This document shows positions 47,736 through 57,985 of a stretch of DNA of 64,000 nucleotides, piece by piece. A program made the translations under genes and the position numbers. Numbering within the stretch: position 1 is the first letter of the stretch; each line of letters begins with the position of its first letter. The DNA is taken from contig NW_026622808.1 of assembly GCF_023065955.2 (NCBI RefSeq), positions 34,112,475 to 34,176,474 on the forward strand. The letters run 5' to 3'. Origin of the DNA: Ursus arctos (lineage: Eukaryota > Chordata > Mammalia > Carnivora > Ursidae). The notes below the pieces were generated by a model. That model had not been told where the DNA came from and ran no database searches. It worked only from the letters and a program-made list of their open reading frames with translations.

Positions 47736-48470
47736 TAAAATAAAATCAGGTGTATTAAAACTCACATTTTTTTTTTTTCTGTAGAGTTCCAGGGATTCTT
47801 TTGCAGTGGTGAGGCAAATTCTGCTTGGCATGTGGTTGTAGTTTAACTATTCTAAATTTATAGTTTCTGCTGACTGTTCAATATACTTCCCAAATATTCT
47901 GCAACTGTTATTGACAAAGATTAGACTATAGAGCTTTTGGAGAGGCTGAACATGTTGCTAAGATGGGCTATGGATTTCTTTTTCTTTTTCTTTTTAATTT
48001 TCCTGCTTTTATTTTAGCCTTGACAGGAACTAGGGATGATTGTGCAGGAAAACTAAACCTTACCACCAACCTAAATGTACTGTTATTTTAATCTACTGAG
48101 GAGCAGGACTCGCAGTAGAATAGGATTGTTCAGCCTGAGGGGGCCATTCAGCTGTCCTGTGGTGTCAAGTGATCCTAGGTAAATTGCGTGCTCTGGGGCC
48201 AGGTGCTCCAGATTGCTCACCTTGAACGGTGTGTTTTCTGGCAGCAAATCCAAGAGTGCAGTGTGGTGTCATAGCAGTGCTGGCGGAGCAGTCTCTAGTG
48301 CTATGACCTCTGGTCAAAGAAGTAATTAGGTTGGACTGGAGAAAGAAATTAGCACCACATTGATTGTAATAACAGTTCTACTTTCTGATTATGTGATCCA
48401 TTTCATTCTTTGGGCAGGGTTAGCATTCCCAGCTTCATATAATTAGAAACAATAATTTTTCTATTTGGAA
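47736..48470. other. mostly unique intronic sequence
   Basis: No exon, RNA gene or repeat identified. Confidence 0.45.
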
Positions 48471-48489
48471 AAAATATTGTACAGTTTTC

Positions 48490-48985
48490 CCAATTACCTA
48501 CATAAAAAACTACCCCAAACCTTAGTGGCGTAAAACTCCTATTTATTATATTCCATTCTTCTCTGGATAGAATGAGCACAGTTGGGTAGATTTCACATAG
48601 GGTTTCTCATTCTGTTGCAGTCACATTTGGGCAGGAGCTATAGTTCCCTGAAGATTCTACTGGGCTAGGCATAGCAGTCAAGATGGCTCACTCATACAGC
48701 TGGGACTGCTTACTGGAGTGTCTCCTTGTGGCCTCTCCATGCAGCTTGGGCTTTTCACAGCATGACAGCTAGATTCTGAGAGCGAACCTCCCAGAAGGAA
48801 CATGTATTCCAAGAGGCAGGAGGCTGGACTGCTCCTAGAATAGCTTTAGCTCCTTGCTCTTGTGTTTGATAGATCAGAGTAGTCTCAGGGTCTGCCCAGT
48901 TTCAAAAGTGTGTAGAAACAGATTCCATCTCAAACTGGAGGTGTGTGAGGGTCACGTTTTTGCAGAATAGTACTTGGGAGTTATT
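48490..48985 (+). repeat. ancient interspersed repeat, family not assigned
   Basis: 'actaccccaaaccttagtgg', 'gactgcttactggagtgtct', 'tggcctctccatgcagcttg' and 'cacagcatgacagctagatt' match a common old mammalian repeat (aacttagtggcttaaaacaa type) that I recognise by sequence but cannot name with confidence. It is non-coding. Confidence 0.5.
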
Positions 48986-49069
48986 GTAGTCATCTTTGGA
49001 CAGTACAATCTGTTAGAAACTCTTGATTAATGAAGAACTGTTTGATGCTTTAAGACTATATTTATTCTG

Positions 49070-49260
49070 GCATCGATATTGTATATGTGTGCATGTATAT
49101 GTTATGTAAATATTTTTTGTATGTGCATGAATATATATATTTGTGCATAGATACACATGCATACACACACATATATGTACATACATACTTGATATTTCAG
49201 TATCAATATACATCATTACTCTTGGCTTAAAAAATACACATAACCACACTTTTAATTAGT
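49070..49260. repeat. AT/GT-rich low-complexity sequence
   Basis: Irregular (TG)/(TA)/(CA) mixtures such as 'atacacatgcatacacacac'. No gene. Confidence 0.6.
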
Positions 49261-49294
49261 GTTCACAAATCTCAAAACCATCTGACAGTTGAAC

Positions 49295-50990
49295 TACCTA
49301 TCTCCGGCTGAGATTGTGTTACCACTCCCCATGAAAACTGTTTTGCATCTTCTCTATTCTCAAATCTTGAACACCACCTCCTACCCTATTCACTCTCAGC
49401 TGATGACCTTGCTGCTTATTTCCTTGAGAATAGGTACCCAGAAAAAAAATTTAGTTCTCCTGTCACCAAATCTCCCAAATGCCTTCATTTTCTGAGTTCT
49501 TTGTGTTTCCTCTGTGACAGTATATAGAATATCCAGGCTAAACGGAGCCTTCCTTTTGACCTGGCACCCATCTCTTCTTGGCTACTGAAGGACTTAACAC
49601 CTGCATCATCAAATTTTTTCTCTTTACTGAATCATTTTCTTCAGCATAAAAATAGCCTGAAATTTTGTCTCATTCAAAAAAAAAAAAAAAAAAACACAAC
49701 CCTCCCCTGATTGCACAACACTGTTATACTACCTCATTTCTCTGCTTCCAGTTACTGAATATTCTACAAAAGAGCTATCTGTACTCTGTTCCCATTCCCT
49801 TCTCTTCCATTACTCTTGAATTAAAAACTGCCCTTATATAAGTCAGTGATGGCCACCACAATGCCAGATGCAGTGGCTAACTCTCAGTCTATATGAACCT
49901 CTCAGTGCATTTGACAGAGTCTTCCTTAAAACCCTATATTAAATACACTCCTGCTTTTCCTGTTGTCTCACTACTTTTTCTTTCTTAGTTTCCTGTGCTA
50001 GATACTCCTCACTTTTCTGACCTGTAAATGTTGGAACTCAGCGTCAAACCTAGCATGTCCAAATTGAACCTTGTTTCCCTCCTCCAGACATGCTCCCCAG
50101 GTCAGGAAAAAAAAAGTAATCCTTGACTCCATTCATATCCCACATCTAATCCATGAGCAGATCCTGACAGCTCTCCATACAAAACATGTCTAATCTCTAA
50201 GTCCTAGAGGTTTTACATTACCATTCTTACCTTTCTCTAATCAACTATCATCCTGTGGATTGTTGTAATAAATAGCCCCCTGACTGGAACCTCTGCTTTC
50301 CTCTTTGCCCTTTCATGGTTTGTTTTCACTCAGGGTGATGCTTTCAAGCTTTAAGTCCTATCATATGACTCTTCTCCCTATTTCCAGTGGCTTCCAGTCT
50401 TGCTTGGAATAAAAGCCAAACCCTTTCACATGGCTCACACAAAGGCCCTGCTTAATCTGTACCCTGTTGCCTCTGACTGAATCACCACCACTCTCCCCCT
50501 TGTTCACTTTGCTGCAGTTGCACTGACCTCTCTGTTCTCCATGAACATGCCAAGTCCACTTCCACAGCAGGGCATTTGTCCTTGCTGTTTCTGATGTCTC
50601 TAAAACTTCCCCAGTTTTTTTTTAAGTTTTTATTTAAATTCCAGTTAGTTAACAGTGTAATAAACTTCCCCAGTTTTCCCAAATGCTGTCACCTTATTTC
50701 ATTCAGGTTCCTACCTGAAGTTGCACTTCCAAAGAAGCCTTTCCCTGACCACCCTACCTGAAGCAGTACCTTCCCCCATGCCCCAGCCAACCCACCATTG
50801 GCCACCTCCTGTCCCTACTCTGCTTTAATTTTCTTGTTAGAACTTATCACCACCATTATGTATTTGTCTCTGGTCTATCTCTTCTCTCTAGAATGAAACC
50901 ATGGAAGTAGGGACTTTGAATCACAACAAAGTGATAGCACTCATCAGGTGCTCCATAAGCATTTGTAAATCAAGTGAATGAATAAATGCT
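49295..50990 (+). mobile_element. LINE-2 relic, ORF2 end to 3' UTR, 1.7 kb
   Basis: Many phrases match L2 in order: 'tattcactctcagctgatga', 'atcatcaaattttttctctt', the internal A-run before 'cctcccctgattgcacaaca', 'atatgaacctctcagtgcat', 'taatccttgactccattcat', 'ccctgaccaccctacctgaa' and 'caggtgctccataagcattt'. It is an unusually long L2 remnant. No frame is open over more than a few dozen codons. A 43-bp L1 tail is inserted at 50619-50661. Confidence 0.8.
50619..50661 (-). mobile_element. 43-bp L1 3'-tip insertion
   Basis: A T-run, 'aagtttttatttaaattcca' and 'gttagttaacagtgtaat' are the extreme 3' end of an antisense carnivoran L1. A perfect 16-bp duplication aaacttccccagtttt (50603-50618, 50662-50677) proves it as a retrotransposition event inside the L2. 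Confidence 0.88.
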
Positions 50991-52374
50991 TATGTGTGTA
51001 TGCAATAGATTACTGTGTGTGGTTGATGGGAAAATAGCTTTCTATTTTAAACTTCAACTGGTGGCCCTGTTTTATCAAAAAGAAATGCATGTGCTGGAAG
51101 CAAAGTCCACATTGCCTTTATTGCTTACCTTAAGGTCTCAATTTTCCAGATGATATAATTTGCTTAGGCCTTGTTACTTGAACTGAGTTTGTGAGTTCTG
51201 CCCTTCTGCCAGCATTGTGTGCCATCAAGGTACTTAACTTTTCTTCATATGATCATCAAGTGAGGAAAGGACCGCATGCTATTTGAAATGATGTCGTTAG
51301 AGTGCATGATTCCTAAGGTTTTCTACTTAAAAATAATTTCTCTATGAGAAATTTAAAGGTCTCATGCTCCATTAGATGATTTTGAAGTAGCATGATGTCC
51401 TGAACATTTTAATCATAAGATCACTGCCACCTAAGAATATTAGCTGATTCTGCTAGTTTGTAATTTTCTTTATTATTAATTTTATTTATAGTTACTTTAA
51501 TTGAGCTTATTTTAGCAAGGGTCTTTTTAGGGGAAATTCCAGATAGAGGCTTTTCTAATATTATGGTACAGGTTGATCTGACCTTAAAGAGCATTCTTTA
51601 TAGATAAGTTGTATTCCAAAACTTTTAATTATCATATAAAATCATGCTTCTCTATAACAGAAACAGAAACCTAAACATTTCTAAACCAAGATAGCACTTG
51701 TGAGCAAGTAAGACTTTAGTTTTTAAATCTATATTCTTAAGTAAATCTTTTTCTCTCAAGCATCTACTATCATGGCATTTACATTTCTTACCTATAAGGT
51801 TGAAACCCCTATGATGTCCATAATTAAGGTCATTAAGATGTTTCCACTTTAACTCTTATAAAGGTGACACTTTTTATTAAGCTGAAAAGAGTAGAAATCT
51901 GTGACACTAGGGACGCATATTGTTTACAAAAGCTAATTAAAACTAGATGAGGCCTGGAAACCGGAGTGAATGTTACTCCAGAGACTGTGGCTTTTTATTG
52001 AAACCTTAGTTCCTTCGAAGTAGGGCAAGTGATTTTCTCTCTGCCCTCCCTGACTTGAGGATCCCTCCTAGAGAAACCAGAGATGCTACATACATAGGAA
52101 CTTCTGACAGAGGAAACAGCTCAAGGCTCCTGTTTAATTTTCTGTTCTGATTAAGTTTAGTAACTCTGGTTACTGGAAAATGAATTGTCCAGAATGGAGT
52201 AGAGATAAGTGGTACTTTGCATGAGACAGATCAATTATATTACTTGTTAAAGGTCTTTATATAGAGATTTTTAGGCAGTAGAAACTAAGGACTTTGCTTT
52301 AAAATTCTTAACTATGTTCCTCTTTACATTGCCTTTTTTAGAGGTTTAGAGAAATGAACACTTTTCATAGTTTA
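50991..52374. other. unique intronic sequence upstream of the exon
   Basis: No repeats recognised over almost 1.4 kb before the DOCK3 exon. No further exon or RNA gene seen. Confidence 0.5.
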
Positions 52375-52444
52375 ACTGTTTCTTTTTTCATTCTCTTTCC
52401 ATATCCCTTTTTCATCTCACCCAACACCAAAAATGCCCTTTCAG
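52375..52444 (+). other. splice acceptor and polypyrimidine tract of the DOCK3 exon
   Basis: A pyrimidine-rich run (ctgtttcttttttcattctc, then tttccatatccctttttcat) leads to the terminal ccctttcag before the exon. It is a strong consensus acceptor. A candidate branch region lies in the ctcaccc/aacacc stretch about 20-30 nt upstream of the AG. Confidence 0.85.
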
Positions 52445-52593
52445 AAACACAAAGTAGATCTTTTCTACAAGCTACGCCATGTGATGAATGAACTTATTGA
52501 CCTTCGAAGGCAACTACTGTCTGGTCACCTTACTCAGGATCAGGTGCGGGAGGTTAAGCGGCATATCACCGTGCGCCTGGACTGGGGTAATGA
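52445..52593 (+). CDS. DOCK3: DOCK3 internal coding exon, 149 bp
   Basis: This is the one host protein-coding exon in the window. Read in phase 0 it opens with KHKVDLFYKLRHVMNELID and ends with RHITVRLDWGN plus two bases (GA) of the next codon, so it is 49 codons plus 2 nt with no stop. From memory of the DOCK family, this matches DOCK3 (MOCA) shortly after its N-terminal SH3 domain, roughly residues 105-155. The segment belongs to the helical region before the DHR-1 (C2) domain. The paralogue DOCK4 has related but different residues here, and DOCK1/2/5 are more distant. DOCK3 is a brain-enriched atypical guanine exchange factor that activates Rac1 together with ELMO proteins and acts in axon growth and cytoskeletal control. 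The exon is bounded by a tttcag acceptor and a gtaagt donor. No neighbouring DOCK3 exon was recognised elsewhere in the window, which fits the very large introns known for this gene. An open frame starting at the internal ATG 52488 is a different frame and is not the protein. Confidence 0.88.
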
Positions 52594-52602
52594 GTAAGTA
52601 TG
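52594..52602 (+). other. splice donor of the DOCK3 exon
   Basis: The exon ends ...ggtaatga and is followed by gtaagtatg, a near-perfect U1 donor. It splits a codon after its second base, so the next exon must begin with the third base of a Glu codon, as expected for the DOCK motif DWGNE. Confidence 0.87.
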
Positions 52603-53733
52603 AATATCATTTGGGCATTTCAGTTACATTTATGTTAACTCAGTTCTTACAGAGTTTGTACCTGATCAAAGCTTCTCTTCAGTGTTGAAAAGACATTGTT
52701 ATATTCTCCACTAAGCTATGATCATTTTTACTATGAGTAGTTGTTTCTTTTAGTTTAGCAAAGGACATTCACTGACTCTACACATTGAAACTCTCTCAGT
52801 CTTAATTTTGACTTCTGGAAAATTAAATAATTGGACTGCATTATCCTCTGAGGTCTCTTCCAGCTCAAAATTTTTTATTCTAGATCTCAGTAATCAGAGT
52901 ATACTTCTGTTTCATCTTTTCGTATCTTTATTTTTTCATGTGAATTCTGTCTTTTACATTTTATAGCCATACAATTAATCTGAATAAGCATATACTACAA
53001 ATGAGACCTGTCTACATCTGTACTTCAAAATATTCCTAATTAATTTATCGTTCAAAAATAGTCCTGCTTTTATGCAATAGGTATGATTATTTGCTGTTTT
53101 CATAGTATTCTAAGACTTTGGGATAGGAAGCTAGAGTAGATAGTATTCAAATTCTTTTTCTTCCTAGTTATAATAATTGATATAATTCTCAAGTGATTTT
53201 GTCTAATTATCTTAAAATCGAGTCCATTGAACTTTGAAGTGACCAGATTGCTTCCTATTTAAGATATACATACACCTTAAATATATTTTAGTATAAGTCT
53301 TTAACTCCTCTCCCTGTCAAGACATCATTGAAATGATAAAAATAAAAAGAATGGTAGGGGACCTAGCAATAAGTGGGATATATGAAATAATTTCTAGAAT
53401 CTGGAAAGTATATGGAGTATTTAGTGATGGAGCAAGCCCCATATATGTGGAAGAAACTTTAGCTAATGAAAGAGCTGTTCTGTCCTGCAGTTTGCAGAAT
53501 CATGGAGGATAGGAGGGTACCTTGGCACTTAAAAAGGGGGGATTGCTTAAAAGTATATAAAAAGACTAACCCACAGCCAGGTGTTTGTCTCTCCTTCGGA
53601 TAAAGAAATACAAAGACAGACTGTCTGGGGGGAATTGGGCAACAAGAGTGTGCACTGGGACCTTATTGCAAAGCTCTCCATATTGTGCCATTTAAGGGTT
53701 CCAATGACCAGATCCCTTCCACTTACTGGAATT
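52603..53733. other. unique intronic sequence downstream of the exon
   Basis: No repeats, exon or RNA gene recognised over about 1.1 kb after the donor. Confidence 0.5.
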
Positions 53734-53748
53734 AGAAGCTTGCTTGGT

Positions 53749-54157
53749 TATCAGAAAGAGCGAGTTCTCGACATTTGCTGCAACATGGACGGCACTGGAG
53801 GAGATAATGCTAAGTGAAATAAATCAAGCAGAGAAAGACAATTATCATATGATTTCTCTCATCTATGGAACATAAGAGCTAGGAAGATCGGTAGGGGAAG
53901 AAAGGGATAAAGAAAGGGGGGGTAATCAGAAGGGGGAATGAAGCATGAGAGACTATGGACTCTGAGAAACAAACTGAGGGCTTCGGGAGGGGGTGGGGGA
54001 ATGGGATAGACCGGTGATGGGTAGTAAGGAGGGCATGTATTGCATGGTGCACTGGGTGTTATACGCAACTAATGAATCATCGAACTTTACATCAGAAACC
54101 CGGGATGTACTGTATGGTGACTAACATAACATAATAAAAAACATTAAAAAAAAAAAA
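53749..54157 (+). mobile_element. young L1 3' end, 409 bp, sense
   Basis: It begins 'tatcagaaagagcgagttct' (ORF2 end) and ends 'gtatggtgactaacataaca' plus an A-run. A perfect 15-bp duplication agaagcttgcttggt lies at 53734-53748 and 54158-54172. Confidence 0.95.
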
Positions 54158-54449
54158 AGAAGCTTGCTTGGTCACCCACCATATGCAAAAACTCCCCACA
54201 CTTCCAGTGCCTTTTAAATTGGGATGGACAATTCAGTATCACCAGGTATTTAAAAAATCCTTCAACAGAGAAGAGAGAGAGACCAGGATAAACAAAAATA
54301 CTCTGCCTCCCCCCCAGGAAATAACCTGGCCCCAGAGACAACTAGAGATTAGTAAAAAAAAACTTCTTAAAAAAACCTCTGTGCATCCTCAAAGAGAATC
54401 AAGATCCATTATGTGGAATAAAATACTCTGAAAAAGTAATGGAGAATGC

Positions 54450-55205
54450 GATTTCCAAAATAAAACATTCAAGACGAGAGCAGTAAGATAATTTTCTGTT
54501 ATCTCTGGGAAAATAAAAAAATGGGAAATGGTTGAAGAAAGAAGAACAATACAGAGATTCAATCCAGGGGTTCTAACATCAGATATTATAATTTCTAGGA
54601 AAAGAACAAAGGCAATAAAGAGGAAATTCTAAAGAAATGATAGAAGAGAATTTCCCAGAGCCAAACAGCCAGGAGTCTTAGATTGAAAGAGCCCACCACA
54701 TACCTACTATAATGAATGGGGGGAAAAACCCAAAACCCACAGCAAGGTACTTTAAGATATTTCAGTATTCCAGGGGTGAAGGGAAGATCCTAAAAGGTTT
54801 TCAGGCAGGAAAACAAGTCTTCTTACAAAAGAATAAGTATCACACCAACCTCAAAAGTTTTATCGGTGACACTGGATGCTAGAATACAGTGAAGTAATAT
54901 CTTCAAAATTCTGTTGGGAAGTGGTTTGGCAGCCAGAATTTTATTAACAGCCAAACTATCTAATCAAGTGTAAGGGCCAGCCAAAGCCATTTTAAAGTAT
55001 TCATGGATGTGGAAGTTACCTTTGATGGCCTGTTTCTTAAGAAGGAACTTGAGAATGTGTTCTTGCAAAGTGGAAGAGCAGTTTGGGAAAGAGGAAACAC
55101 AGAATCTTATCAAGTCAATCCACCCCAGAGTGGATGCTGTTCATCCTCAGAAAGGAAAAAAATACAACCCTAAATTAGCTATTTGCGACCTTCTGAAGTG
55201 ACAGC
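54450..55205 (+). mobile_element. HAL1/L1 ORF1-type relic, sense
   Basis: 'atttcccagagccaaacagc', 'gaagggaagatcctaaaagg', 'gtgacactggatgctagaat' and 'cagccagaattttattaaca' with 'caaactatctaatcaagtgt' follow the C-terminal ORF1 region of an ancient L1 or HAL1. The last phrases would encode a decayed QPRILLTAKLS, the counterpart of the ORF1 C-terminal motif. No open frame survives. Confidence 0.6.
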
Positions 55206-55210
55206 ATCCT

Positions 55211-55918
55211 ATCCTTGTTTGTTTCATTAAATTACATCCTTTTTTTGACTGTCAGTAGGGTTGCTTGGCACACTCCACAGACTCCTTGTATGATATAACG
55301 TGGCTTCAGGTGTACCATAGATTGGACAGTGTTCTCTAAATCCAATTTTGGGCAATAAAAATCCGGCAAAATACTGGATATTAGCTCACAGCATAACTAC
55401 TGATTCTGTCTCCTCAGCCCCAAACAGTAGTGTTATAAAATGGCATTATTCCATTTATTGAATAGATTAATGATAGTAATACTTGCAAAACTAACATTAC
55501 TATGTGCCAAGCAAATTATAAACTTGAACTGATGACACTAAATTGTATATAAGTCATTATGTTGCAGTTTAGCTGCAGTTGTGCATACCAGTAAATGAAG
55601 AAGAGAAATACTCAAGAAATATCAATACCTCTATAATAAAACTTGGAGAACAGACCAATCAGATTTCGCAATAAAATCTGAAAACTTAAAGATGATGGCT
55701 TGGAAATGAGTTCAAATTATATTTGAAAAAGGCGAAGACCATTACAAATACCTGTCAGTAAATTGCAGAGTTATCCCACCTTCATTTTTAAAGATTTCAC
55801 GACAGTGTTTATTTAAGTAATGATCCTTTGTGGTACACTTGAAATAGCGTATTTACCCACGACATTTTTAAAAAACAGTCTATGATTGTAACGTTTTCTT
55901 CATTACCTGTAGTCTAAG
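55211..55918. other. intronic sequence, possible weak MIR
   Basis: 55455-55540 ('ttccatttattgaatagatt', 'actatgtgccaagcaaatta') faintly resembles MIR. Nothing else recognised. Confidence 0.35.
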
Positions 55919-56563
55919 GTTTTTTTTAAATTTTTTATTATGTTATGTTAGTCACCATACAGTACATCATTAGTTTTTGATGTAGTGTTCCATGATTCAT
56001 TGTTTGCATATAACAGCTAGTGCTCCATGCAATATGTGCCCTCCTTAATACCCATCACTGAGTTAGCCCAACCCCCCACCCCCCTCCCCTCTGAAGCCCT
56101 CAGTTTGTTTCCCGGAGTCCATAGTCTCTCATGGTTCATCTCCCCCTCTGTTTTCCCCCCCTTCATTTTTCCCTTCCTTCTCCTGATGATCTCCCTGCTA
56201 TTCCTTATGTTCCACAAATAACTGAAACCATATGATAATTGTCTTTCTCTGCTTGACTTATTTCAATTAGCATAATCTCCTCCAGTCCTGCCCATGTTGC
56301 TGCCAATGTTGGGTAATCGTTCTTTCTGATGGCTGAGTAATATTCCATTTTATATATGGACCACATCTTCTTTATCCATTCGTCTGTTGAAGGGCATCTC
56401 GGCTCCTTCCAGAGTTTAGCTATTGTGGACAATGCAGCTATGAACATTGGGGTGCATATGGCCCTTCTCCTCATTACATCTGTATCTTTGGGGTAAATAC
56501 CCAGTAGTGCAATTGCTGGGTCATAGGGTAGCTCTATTTTTAACTTTTTGAGGGACCTTCATT
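55919..56563 (-). mobile_element. young L1 3' end, 645 bp, antisense
   Basis: Poly-T, 'atgttagtcaccatacagta', 'ccatgattcattgtttgcat' and the ORF2 end in reverse to 'ttttgagggacctt'. The antisense frame 56205-56474 is an 89-codon ORF2 remnant ([15 protein letters not shown]). No duplication could be resolved. Confidence 0.9.
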
Positions 56564-56654
56564 AGTAAATTTTTCTCAGCAAAGTATATATGTGTGTTGA
56601 GGGGGAGTATTTATATGTCCATTTTAATAAACATAAAAATCAGGAACGTAGTTC

Positions 56655-56805
56655 TGTCCCCTTCCCTTCTTCTTTCCCTTCTCCCTCCCCTCTCCCTTAT
56701 TCCTCCTTTCCCAGCTTCTCTGTATCATCTTTCCTCTTTACTCCACTCCACTTCTTTCCTCCCCTGCTCTTCCTCTTCCTTCCGTTTTTCCCCTTACCCC
56801 CAGTG
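56655..56805 (+). repeat. polypyrimidine (CT-rich) tract, ~150 bp
   Basis: Almost pure C/T on the + strand ('cttcccttcttctttccctt', 'ccctcccctctcccttattc', 'ttccgtttttccccttaccc') and ending in cccccag. The tract resembles a splice-acceptor polypyrimidine stretch, but no coding exon with homology follows. Confidence 0.85.
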
Positions 56806-57300
56806 GAAAATATAAAAACTTGAATGAGAACTTTGTATATCTATTATTATTAGAGAAAAAAAGACCTATTTCCCCCAGAATCGATAGGACTATTCTCTCT
56901 GGTTCTCACTTGAATGAACCCTTTAAAAAAATTTCCTTCTTACTTTGAAAGAAGTGATGGTATACTGTAGAAATAAAGCCACTTCATACCATTAGGTTAT
57001 GTAAAGGAGACTTGTTCTACACAGTAGCTGAGCACTGATAACCATATCCATTGTTCCTGTTTTATGCCCTGAGAGTTCCACACTTCTTGTCCCCTCACAC
57101 TTTTGTAAGTGCCATAAAATACTGAAGCTTAGCATATGTTGGCATGTAGGAAATGCACACTCAGTGTTTGTGGAATGTATTTTTTGTTTTAATTGGTATA
57201 AGTAAATATTAATCACATATAATTTTAAACTTTTATGCCTTTTCAGTAAGCCCTTACACAGACATCACAGCTCTGCCTTGTCAGAACCTATTTTAGAAGC
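56806..57300. other. intronic sequence, nothing recognised
   Basis: No exon, RNA gene or repeat identified. Confidence 0.45.
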
Positions 57301-57304
57301 TATT

Positions 57305-57720
57305 AATAACAGCTATTATTATTGAATACATCTGCTTATATCACTGTGGCAAGTGCATGGTCTAACATATGCATTTTTTTAAAGGTTTATTTATTAGGGA
57401 GTGTACCCACAAGTTGGGAGAGGGACAGGGGGAGAGAAGCCTCAAGCAGATTCCCCACGGAGCATGACGCAGGGCTCCCACAACCCGTGAGATCATGATC
57501 TGAGCTGAAGGCAAGATGCTTAACAAACTGAGCCACCCAGGCACCCCTAACATATGCATTGTTGTAATGAAATGCTATTATGCTCTTCCAAGACAAGAGC
57601 TCTGTTTTACCTGATGAGGACACTGAGGCTCCAAAGTACTTTTTCCAGTGTTGCATAGTGAGTGGTAGAACTGGTTTTTGTACCCAGAACTGATCCCAAA
57701 GTCCATATACTTTGTGTAGG
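57305..57720 (+). mobile_element. MIR relic split by a SINE
   Basis: 'taacagctattattattgaa' before, and 'ttacctgatgaggacactga', 'gtgttgcatagtgagtggta' and 'gtttttgtacccagaactga' after the SINE give the MIR order. The SINE at 57376-57546 interrupts it. Confidence 0.72.
57376..57546 (-). mobile_element. Can-SINE, antisense, shortened
   Basis: Poly-T, 'aaaggtttatttattaggga', 'gtgagatcatgatctgagct' and the head 'actgagccacccaggcaccc'. A perfect 14-bp duplication ctaacatatgcatt lies at 57362-57375 and 57547-57560. Confidence 0.93.
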
Positions 57721-57901
57721 ACCTTACCATCTCTCTGATTATTTTTTAAGTGTGAGTCTTAAAACCAAGCAAATTATTGCCAGTATTTCTAGTCTATGGG
57801 TTATTTGATCTTTGTTCTGTTCTCCTAGTGTGAACGCTGTATGTCCCATAGTATATATCTGATTTAACATTGAATTAGAACTTTCAAGGATAAAAAGTAA
57901 A

Positions 57902-57976
57902 CTGAATCATGGAACACTACATTAAAAACTAATGATGTACTGTATGGTGACTAACATGACATAATAAAATTTTTTT
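57902..57976 (+). mobile_element. 75-bp L1 3'-tip insertion, sense
   Basis: 'ctgaatcatggaacactaca' through 'gtatggtgactaacatgaca' and an A/T-rich end. A 9-bp duplication aaaagtaaa lies at 57893-57901 and 57977-57985. Confidence 0.9.
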
Positions 57977-57985
57977 AAAAGTAAA

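Larger units (their letters stand above)
1..52444 (+). other. DOCK3: DOCK3 intron upstream of the exon (partial)
   Basis: Everything from the window start to the acceptor is read as one intron. No other exon with plausible splice signals and DOCK homology was recognised, including the preceding SH3-proximal exon. The sequence is a dense patchwork of LINE-1, LINE-2, SINE and MIR copies with short unique stretches. The intron starts before the window. Confidence 0.75.

Noticed and set aside
49673..49695. Poly-A run taken at first as the tail of a processed pseudogene
   Set aside because: An A-rich run is a normal internal part of LINE-2 at this position, and L2 sequence continues on both sides.
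54168..54431. 87-codon open frame after the young L1
   Set aside because: It starts in the duplicated target site and runs into the HAL1/L1 relic. No homology or splice sites support it.
56590..56823. 77- and 73-codon frames rich in Ser/Pro/Phe/Leu
   Set aside because: They are by-products of the pyrimidine tract at 56655-56805, not conserved coding sequence.
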